In this document: positions 58,213-64,000 of the stretch, piece after piece
Position numbering within the stretch: position 1 is the first letter of the stretch
How the letters are laid out: each line of letters starts with the position of its first letter
NCBI GenBank assembly: GCA_900315245.1
Contig: OMYJ01000006.1
Location: forward strand, 62,001 to 126,000
From: an uncultured Bacteroidales bacterium
GTDB taxonomy: Bacteria; Bacteroidota; Bacteroidia; Bacteroidales; WCHB1-69
DNA length: 64,000 bases
Reading direction: 5' to 3'
The notes under the pieces: model-generated
Seen by the model: only the letters and a program-made list of their open reading frames with translations
Databases searched by the model: none
What the model was told of the DNA's origin: nothing
Program-made: the position numbers and the translations under genes

Positions 58213-59967
58213 CTAACTTCCCAATATCTTGTTCATCAATTCGGTCTCTTTCGCCTCCAATTCTTTGAGGTGGGCAAAGATTTTGTCGCTTGCCTCTAAC
58301 GGCACATACTTGTAGAACTCCCTCGTGAACGGGATCTCATACCCTATCCTGGTCTGCTTCTCCACTATCTTCGCCTTGGGCTGGAACGGCAGCACGTTCT
58401 TTTCCATATATGCCTGCACGTCTTCCTTCCATGGGATAATCTCGGTGTCCTTTTCGGATTTCGACTTCTTGTCGGTCTGCTTGTCGGACGGGAATTCCAC
58501 CGTCACCTTGCGGAATTTGAAATCTTCGTTGTCCTTCACCTTGCTCTCCACGTGGATATCCACCCCGTCAGGCGTGGTAGCCTCATACCGGAAATCGTTG
58601 AAACCATGGTAAGCCTGCATGATGAGGTTACGGCAAAAGTCAGAAATTTCCACGCGTTTGTTGCCCAATGGCTTGCGACGTTTCACGAAACATTGGCTGG
58701 CATCGATCAGCTGAACTTTGCCCTGTCGCTCCGCGCTTTTGTTTCGGGTGATTACCCAAACGTAGGTGGCGATGCCCGTATTGTAAAACAAATCGTTCGG
58801 AAGCTGCACAATGGCCTCCAACCAGTCGTGGTCGAGCAGATAGCCGCGAATGTTGCTTTCGCCACTGCCTGCATCGCCCTTGAAGAGCGATGAGCCATTT
58901 TGGATGATGGCCATTCGTCCCTCATCTTTTAGCTTGGCAATTCCATTCAGCAAAAACAGCATCTGGCCGTCGCCGATGGCGGGAAGTCCCGGTTCGAAAC
59001 GCCCGGCACCACCAAGACGATGTTCTTCCTCCACCTTTTCGCGAGAAGGCTTCCACTCAATGCCGAACGGCGGATTGGAGATGATATAGTCGAACTTGTA
59101 GCCAGAGAACTGGTCATCGCCCAACGTATCACCCTGCCGCATGTTATCCGCATTGCCACCACGGATCAGTGTGTCGGCCTTTGCAATGGCAAACGTTTGG
59201 TTGTTCAGTTCCTGTCCATAACTGGTCACTTCGGCTTCCGGGTCCATTTGGAGAAGACGGTCGGTGAGGCAGGAGAGCATCTGGCTCGTGCCCATCGCCA
59301 TATCATAGATGGTGGCAGTGATACCCTCCTCCTCCAAACGTTCCTCATCGTCGCCCACCAGCAGTTCGGACATCAGGTTAATGATGTCGCGAGCGGTGAA
59401 GTGCGCTCCCGCCTGCTCATCGTAACTTTCTGAGAATTTGCGCACCAACTCCTCAAATATGTAACCCATATCCACGCTGGAAATCTTGTCGGCTCCAAGG
59501 TAGGCCTTCGTGGTGCAGAACTCTTTGATGACCAGATAAAGCAGACCGGCATCCGCCATCTTGTCAATCTCCTTCTGAAACTCCATGCGGTGAATGATGT
59601 CGATGACATTTTCCGAGAAGTGGTTGAGATAGGACTCGAAATTGTCCTTTATGTTGTCAGCGTCGGCCAGCAAGGTCTCAAAGGTAAAACGGCTCAGGTT
59701 GTAGAACTTCTGTCCTGCGGCTCTTTCGAGGAAGCCGCGTTTCATCTCTATCTTCTTCTCTTCCAGTTCTTTGTTCTCTTTGAGAACTTTCTCGCGTGTC
59801 GGTGCCAATGTATCCTCAAAGCGCTTGATGACACACATCGGCAGGATCACGTTGCCGTATTCATGAGGCTTATACACGCCCACTAACTTGTCGGCAATTG
59901 CCCAAATCAGGTTCGCCTTCTCCTGGATGTTGATAGTGGTTTGCTTTTGTTTCTCGTCAATACTCAT
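58213..59967 (-). CDS. hsdM: type I restriction-modification methyltransferase subunit (locus 2)
   Basis: A 584-aa HsdM of a different subtype from locus 1. The N-terminal helical domain includes ANLIWAIADKLVGVYKPHEYG; then GYIFEELVRKFSE and FTARDIINLMSELL. The SAM-binding motif I, normally DPxCGTGGML, reads YDMAMGTSQML at about residues 222-232, which departs at several usually conserved positions. The catalytic motif IV, NPPFGIEW, is intact (about 297). The C-terminal region is the usual helical tail. It has its own promoter box and probably heads the locus. Confidence 0.92.
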   Translation of the reverse strand: MSIDEKQKQTTINIQEKANLIWAIADKLVGVYKPHEYGNVILPMCVIKRFEDTLAPTREKVLKENKELEEKKIEMKRGFLERAAGQKFYNLSRFTFETLLADADNIKDNFESYLNHFSENVIDIIHRMEFQKEIDKMADAGLLYLVIKEFCTTKAYLGADKISSVDMGYIFEELVRKFSESYDEQAGAHFTARDIINLMSELLVGDDEERLEEEGITATIYDMAMGTSQMLSCLTDRLLQMDPEAEVTSYGQELNNQTFAIAKADTLIRGGNADNMRQGDTLGDDQFSGYKFDYIISNPPFGIEWKPSREKVEEEHRLGGAGRFEPGLPAIGDGQMLFLLNGIAKLKDEGRMAIIQNGSSLFKGDAGSGESNIRGYLLDHDWLEAIVQLPNDLFYNTGIATYVWVITRNKSAERQGKVQLIDASQCFVKRRKPLGNKRVEISDFCRNLIMQAYHGFNDFRYEATTPDGVDIHVESKVKDNEDFKFRKVTVEFPSDKQTDKKSKSEKDTEIIPWKEDVQAYMEKNVLPFQPKAKIVEKQTRIGYEIPFTREFYKYVPLEASDKIFAHLKELEAKETELMNKILGS

Positions 59968-59993
59968 ATTGCTGTTTTGTTGTTTTTCGGGTG

Positions 59994-60001
59994 CAAAAAT
60001 A
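59994..60001 (-). promoter_or_regulatory. -7 promoter box of hsdM (locus 2)
   Basis: TATTTTTG on the - strand, 27 bases before ATG 59967. Confidence 0.6.
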
Positions 60002-60033
60002 AATTTTATGGGGTCAGATTGAATAAATTTGTT

Positions 60034-61044
60034 CTATTGCTTGATCCGTTTTCGAGGATAAAACTCAGTGAAGGGGATGTATGACAAAGATTGATTCTCT
60101 ATCGGGGGAATGTAGAAATCTCTGATATTCCATACAGGTTCCTTTTTCACCTGTAGAAGCTTGCCAATTTTTTCGGTCCAAATATCATTGCGATAACCAT
60201 AACGTGCAGCAAGAACTATTGCAAAAGCCATAATTGCATTTATTGCATTGGCAAGAGTTGCTTTTTCAATATTTTTAAATCTATCATGCTTAACTTTGTT
60301 GTAAGATTGATACCATTCTGGTGAGTTAGAATACCATTTTTTAAATGGCGACCATTCGCCGATGTCCTTAATGTATCTGAAAGATATTGTATAGCAATCC
60401 AAACACATTGGTTCTTTCAGTTTAAGATAATCAACCATACAATAATTATTTCCTTCACTTTTCACGTTATTTCCCTTTAATATCGTCTTTAATAAAGCAT
60501 CAACCTCCGTGCAAGCAAGAATGATAACATTTCGTATGCGATTGCCATAAGTTTTCAAGTTAGATTTATGCGGTTCCACAATTTTGAAAATCTCATGTAA
60601 TTCATCCAAAATGATTTCCAGTTGTCGGATGTAGTTACAATACTCTGTTGTGTTACTTATAGGTGAATCCTGATAGTATTCAGATGGAATTTCCGATTTG
60701 AGATTGATATTTCCCATATCACGAAATTCAGACCGAAACAATGGGCGATAAATATCTTTATACCTTTCCCCGCATCCCAAAGTACATTTCATCATGCTAA
60801 CCTCCCGTCCACCTTGATTTAATATTGAAAGATTTTCCAATATGTCTAATACGGTATGAGGCATATTCTTTGACGGGGTAGGAAAAGAAGGATCTGCAAC
60901 GAACGACTCATTGTTGTTGTCAGATACAGACAACAACTGCATTGTATTAGAATAATTTTCCAACAAAACGCTCTCAAAGTGCGGTTGGTCCCAATAGTTA
61001 CTATCAGGTCCTGACAACACCAATATGTATGTTCCTTTTTCCAT
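60034..61044 (-). CDS. unrecognised 336-aa protein upstream of hsdM (locus 2)
   Basis: I do not recognise the family. The second half is helical with RIRNVIILACTEVDALLKTIL and a later WYQSYNKVKHDRFKNIEKAT, an arrangement (helix with an Arg, then N-K-V-K-H-D-R) seen in some HEPN-like and abortive-infection proteins; this is a weak similarity. The first half has a CTLGCGERYKDIYRP segment with two Cys. It is transcribed toward hsdM and lies 40 bases downstream of the second membrane-peptide copy. AT-rich compared with hsdM. Confidence 0.65.
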   Translation of the reverse strand: MEKGTYILVLSGPDSNYWDQPHFESVLLENYSNTMQLLSVSDNNNESFVADPSFPTPSKNMPHTVLDILENLSILNQGGREVSMMKCTLGCGERYKDIYRPLFRSEFRDMGNINLKSEIPSEYYQDSPISNTTEYCNYIRQLEIILDELHEIFKIVEPHKSNLKTYGNRIRNVIILACTEVDALLKTILKGNNVKSEGNNYCMVDYLKLKEPMCLDCYTISFRYIKDIGEWSPFKKWYSNSPEWYQSYNKVKHDRFKNIEKATLANAINAIMAFAIVLAARYGYRNDIWTEKIGKLLQVKKEPVWNIRDFYIPPIENQSLSYIPFTEFYPRKRIKQ

Positions 61045-61083
61045 AATTTAACAATACGCTATTCTATATCTTGTCCTAAAATG

Positions 61084-61188
61084 TTACTTCCATTTTCCAA
61101 ATGAATCTCCGGGATTCTTGCCAATTAAAGCACCACCAACGGCTTCCAAAAGCCAACCGAAACAACCAATGAGAATGTAAATAATCAT
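61084..61188 (-). CDS. 34-residue membrane peptide, copy 2
   Basis: The paralogue of 49705-49806: the same MIIYILIGCFGWLLEAVGG and ALIGKNPGD, then SFGKWK in place of MFGKK. Most base differences between the copies lie after the common body. The roughly 45-base leader before the start codon is almost unchanged. Overlapping longer frames in this segment are not the conserved one. Confidence 0.7.
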   Translation of the reverse strand: MIIYILIGCFGWLLEAVGGALIGKNPGDSFGKWK

Positions 61189-61230
61189 AACTCCAAAATT
61201 TTGATGAATAATAACGTTGATTTCCGGCGG

Positions 61231-61269
61231 CAAAAATACAACGGATAGGTTCAGGGATGGTGAACCTAT
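61231..61269 (-). promoter_or_regulatory. promoter and operator-like dyad of the membrane peptide, copy 2
   Basis: The -7 box TATTTTTG (61231-61238, - strand) with the dyad ATAGGTTCA (61245-61253) and TGAACCTAT (61261-61269) at the -33 position. It lies 12 bases past the stop codon of the receiver-domain gene. Confidence 0.65.
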
Positions 61270-61281
61270 TCCCAATTACTT

Positions 61282-62448
61282 TCAAACCTCCTTAACTCTC
61301 TTTGCAAATTTCCGATAGACATTGCTCTTTTTCCTAGTGTTATCTTCCTCCTCAAGGACAACTACTGTTTTCCCTTCCATTACTTGTCCGTGTTTTGTTG
61401 ACATCAGATACGGTCCACAATGATAAAATCCGTCACTATCCTTTTCAACAATGTATGTGTATGGAAGAGCCGTAGCTGTTTTGCGTTCGGGTTCAGCAGT
61501 CTTTATGTCTGTTTTTGCTGTTTCTGTGTCCATCTGAATGGATTCAACACATTGCTTTAATGCATCTTTATCGCAATTACTGTCAATAAATTGCTTCCAC
61601 CAAACCAACACTGTGGCAAGGGAGAAAAACAGCGATCTGAACAAAAACGGTGCGATACCGTTTCGCATATCGGCATCTGCAGACCCATGATGAGAACCTT
61701 CTTGGGTGCAACGGAGAATATGTCGAATAGACTCTTGAACATACGGGGGGATGTACTTCTGTATATTGTTGTCACACAAAAACTTACTCTTTTCATTCAG
61801 TGAGTTGATTCCTGAACGAAGCAAACCGACTTGTTCACACTTTTCAAAAAGTTCTTCGATCAGTTTACGCATATCATTCAAATAATCCGGTTTCTTTACG
61901 TCATTTTGGTCGATTTGTCCAGCATAATTCAGTAATCGTTCGGTAAGAGAGGAATCAAACATGTAATGAGAAGAACACACATCGAAAAGAGGCGAATAAT
62001 TTAATTTCACTCTTGTTTCGACCTTCTCATCAACGGCTTTAATGATAGCAGCAAAAAGCTGTTTGGTTCCCTCTCCCGTTTTCTGAAACAAGGGATAATC
62101 TTCGTAAGTGTCTTTAAAATCTTCAGAATTGTATATGTCGGGCTGTCCCGAATAAATGAATGTAGGTAACCAGCTGCCCTTGTCCTTGAGTTGTTTCAAC
62201 CGATCCGTCACTTTTCTCAATCCTTTAATTCTGCCAGAACTTTCGAGCGTGTCGGATTGTGATTTGAAAAAACGGATGTCTAATACAACAGCATCGAAAT
62301 CACTAGGATGCTCAAGATGGGCCAATGCTTCTTCAGCAGATTTGCAGGCCGTATCCATATTGATATTATTGTCTGATGCCAAATCAGCCACTTCTTGCAA
62401 CTCTGGGGTGTCATATTCATCATCCACCCACAACACTTTATATGCCAT
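61282..62448 (-). CDS. receiver-domain protein with an unassigned C-terminal effector region
   Basis: A response regulator of about 388 aa. Residues ~1-140 form a receiver domain: acidic pair in VLWVDDEYD, phosphoacceptor D57 in VVLDIRFF, and the Lys in FQKTGEG (about 122). The remaining ~250 residues are not a known DNA-binding domain. They contain a helical region with IRHILRCTQEGSHHGSAD and LFFSLATVLVWWKQFID, which may be a HEPN-like or membrane-proximal effector (inference only). ATG 62448 is preferred to an earlier frame at 62481. It starts 34 bases after the histidine-kinase fusion gene, which is its likely partner. Confidence 0.85.
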   Translation of the reverse strand: MAYKVLWVDDEYDTPELQEVADLASDNNINMDTACKSAEEALAHLEHPSDFDAVVLDIRFFKSQSDTLESSGRIKGLRKVTDRLKQLKDKGSWLPTFIYSGQPDIYNSEDFKDTYEDYPLFQKTGEGTKQLFAAIIKAVDEKVETRVKLNYSPLFDVCSSHYMFDSSLTERLLNYAGQIDQNDVKKPDYLNDMRKLIEELFEKCEQVGLLRSGINSLNEKSKFLCDNNIQKYIPPYVQESIRHILRCTQEGSHHGSADADMRNGIAPFLFRSLFFSLATVLVWWKQFIDSNCDKDALKQCVESIQMDTETAKTDIKTAEPERKTATALPYTYIVEKDSDGFYHCGPYLMSTKHGQVMEGKTVVVLEEEDNTRKKSNVYRKFAKRVKEV

Positions 62449-62481
62449 AATATTGGAATTAAGGTTTTTACTTATTATCAA

Positions 62482-64000
62482 TTACTCAATAGGGAATCGT
62501 AACACGTAACAAGTGGGGAAAGTCTCTTTATAATCAGGTATTAACTCAAACTCACCTTGAAAAGCCTTCACTATTTTTTGAATGTCATGTCCTCCAATTC
62601 CACTTCCTCGGTGCTCGCCTGCTGACCAATGCCGTTTAGTGAATTTTTGCACATCAACATCGTCTGGAAATGGTTTTCCGTTATTGGAAATCAGTAACGT
62701 TAACCAAGCATTGTCAGAAGAAATTTCAACACGGACGACATTTGCAGGGTCATTGTCGAAAAACGCATGTTTTTCTGCATTGGACATCACATCGTTAATC
62801 AGTATCTTGAACAAATCCAGATTCATCCTAACGCTTACTTCAGACATCGATTGCGGTAAAATTTCCGATTTGTCGACCGTAAATTTCTCATTCTCATATT
62901 GGACATTACTCCATATTTCGCTGATCGACACAGAAGATAACGGATACTGTGACACATCCAAGAAGTCTGCTCCATTCTGCATTAGAATCTCAATATGATG
63001 AATACTGTCTTTGATGACATTTAGTTTGTCGGCTACAGTTGTGTTTCTGCGTGTTTGAACTATCTTATCCAACAGTCCTGTCTTCTCAAAGTAATTGTAT
63101 AAATTGTCAACTGCGGCATTGATGCCAGCCACCGATTTCCCCATGGCATGTTTCAGAGATTTGAACTCCTCCTCCTTTTCCGCATTAAGTTCAATATACT
63201 TTTTGTTAAATGCCTGCTTTTCTTTAGTATATTGCTGACGAGCGATTTCGTCCAAAATAGATTTCTGTGACGATAGTTCTGGCAAATTAATTCGGATGCT
63301 TAGAAAGTCTTCAGAAGAAACACATGCTAGAATTCCAGTACGATAATTGTCGATTTGCTGCATCACTTCAGGTAATCGTAAAGCATAACATAAATAATCT
63401 GGCATTACGATAGCTTGATTAACCTTAAAAGCTAACGTATTTCGAGATATATAATAGGTAGTGGTGATATCAGCATCAACAAATGTAGGTTTCAAATCAC
63501 TTATGAATGAAGATAATATTAACGCATCTCCTTGAATTTGCAACATTGATTCATCAAGTGTCTCCAATTTTAAGTCAAACTTAGTTCTTCGAAAATCCAT
63601 TGCATCTGACGACAGCTTATCACGAGACATCGTTAAACCACTATTTTCAGAAAAATGTTTATGTTCAATTTTGGTCAGCAAGTCACCTAATCTATAAGTT
63701 GACACCCCTACTTGTTCCGGGAATGGTTTGTATAAAAAGATATTCAATGAATAATTATTGTTGCGAATTTCTGCATAAGGAGTGCTGAAACAACAATCTG
63801 CATCTTTATTCATTATCGCATCAATAATATCATTAGTTCGAAGAGAGACTTTGCTCTTATGCGATTCGAACATCTGAGTCATATCACAAAACAGGATTTC
63901 TTGATTATCTCGTTTTGAGAGTTGAATCAAGCAAACACTCACATTCATGCCCAAAAACGAACCTTTGGGTAGAGCAATTACTTTTTCGATCCAACGGTTA
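62482..64000 (-). CDS. N6-adenine methylase / HsdS-like / histidine kinase fusion (5' end beyond the window)
   Basis: The frame runs off the right edge; the start is outside. From the edge inward it shows the end of an N6-adenine methylase (RWIEKVIALPKGSF at 63955-63999, then RNNNYSLNIFLYKP). An HsdS-like recognition region follows, with PDYLCYALRLPEVMQQID and LPELSSQKSILDEIA. A helical segment EEFKSLKHAMGKSVAGI has a possible phosphoacceptor His at 63148-63150. The kinase ATP-binding domain closes the protein, with N-box DVMSNAEKHAFF, LISNNGKPFP and RGSGIGGHDI. At least 506 residues are visible. The methylase catalytic motifs should lie outside the window. Confidence 0.85.
   Translation of the reverse strand, partial: NRWIEKVIALPKGSFLGMNVSVCLIQLSKRDNQEILFCDMTQMFESHKSKVSLRTNDIIDAIMNKDADCCFSTPYAEIRNNNYSLNIFLYKPFPEQVGVSTYRLGDLLTKIEHKHFSENSGLTMSRDKLSSDAMDFRRTKFDLKLETLDESMLQIQGDALILSSFISDLKPTFVDADITTTYYISRNTLAFKVNQAIVMPDYLCYALRLPEVMQQIDNYRTGILACVSSEDFLSIRINLPELSSQKSILDEIARQQYTKEKQAFNKKYIELNAEKEEEFKSLKHAMGKSVAGINAAVDNLYNYFEKTGLLDKIVQTRRNTTVADKLNVIKDSIHHIEILMQNGADFLDVSQYPLSSVSISEIWSNVQYENEKFTVDKSEILPQSMSEVSVRMNLDLFKILINDVMSNAEKHAFFDNDPANVVRVEISSDNAWLTLLISNNGKPFPDDVDVQKFTKRHWSAGEHRGSGIGGHDIQKIVKAFQGEFELIPDYKETFPTCYVLRFPIE

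Noticed and set aside
1..64000. tRNA or rRNA genes
   Set aside because: All gaps between genes were scanned by eye; none shows a cloverleaf with the conserved T-loop and acceptor ends, or rRNA-like sequence.

Overview
The window reads as a chromosomal segment of a Bacteroidota species, most likely a member of the Bacteroidales. It encodes a protein with a type IX secretion (T9SS) C-terminal sorting domain, a PorT-family barrel and a GWxTD protein. Many genes carry the Bacteroidota promoter -7 box (TAnnTTTG), often only 10-50 bases before the start codon, with A-rich leaders instead of Shine-Dalgarno sites. No rRNA, tRNA, CRISPR array or transposase gene was found.

Layout. 1-5.7 kb: a T9SS-exported amidase, yqgE and xseA. 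5.8-22.3 kb: type I restriction-modification locus 1 on the + strand, in the order DUF2971, hsdM, PIN-coiled-coil-membrane protein, hsdS, second DUF2971-like gene, an unrecognised two-gene module (540 and 266 aa), a relic of an hsdS 3' end, fic, hsdR, a second PIN-like gene, and a convergent Mrr-like nuclease. The accessory genes are visibly more AT-rich than hsdM, fic and hsdR. 22.5-42.9 kb: mostly housekeeping genes (GDSL hydrolase, LpxL-like acyltransferase, gmhB, antiporter, galE, metallophosphatase, acyl-CoA ligase, rsgA, an XRE regulator, sugar transferase, GWxTD protein, glyS, PorT-like protein, hldE kinase, nfeD, htpG). 43.0-44.5 kb: a small decayed island between ~128-bp direct repeats, with a probable small RNA and two frameshifted nuclease genes. 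44.5-49.9 kb: glycosidase-like, LytTR and WG-repeat genes, two gene remnants, and rmuC. 49.9-61.0 kb: type I locus 2 on the - strand (in transcription order: 336-aa gene, hsdM, yhcG-like, hsdS, a 234-aa gene, two lipoproteins, hsdR), flanked by two copies of a cassette encoding a 33/34-aa membrane peptide. 61.3-64.0 kb: a receiver-domain protein and, upstream of it, a gene running off the window that joins an N6-adenine methylase, an HsdS-like recognition region and a histidine kinase.

How it fits together. Two type I loci plus the methylase-kinase/receiver pair make this a defence-rich region. In both type I loci a second, roughly 91-92% identical copy of the hsdS 3' end lies beyond accessory genes, which suggests that the hsdS tail is a recurrent site of rearrangement. 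The most unusual items are the methylase/HsdS/histidine-kinase fusion with its receiver partner, the 540/266-aa module inside locus 1, and the duplicated membrane-peptide cassette around locus 2. Several housekeeping genes also share a strand-oriented CCAATAACC-type repeat directly before their start codons.
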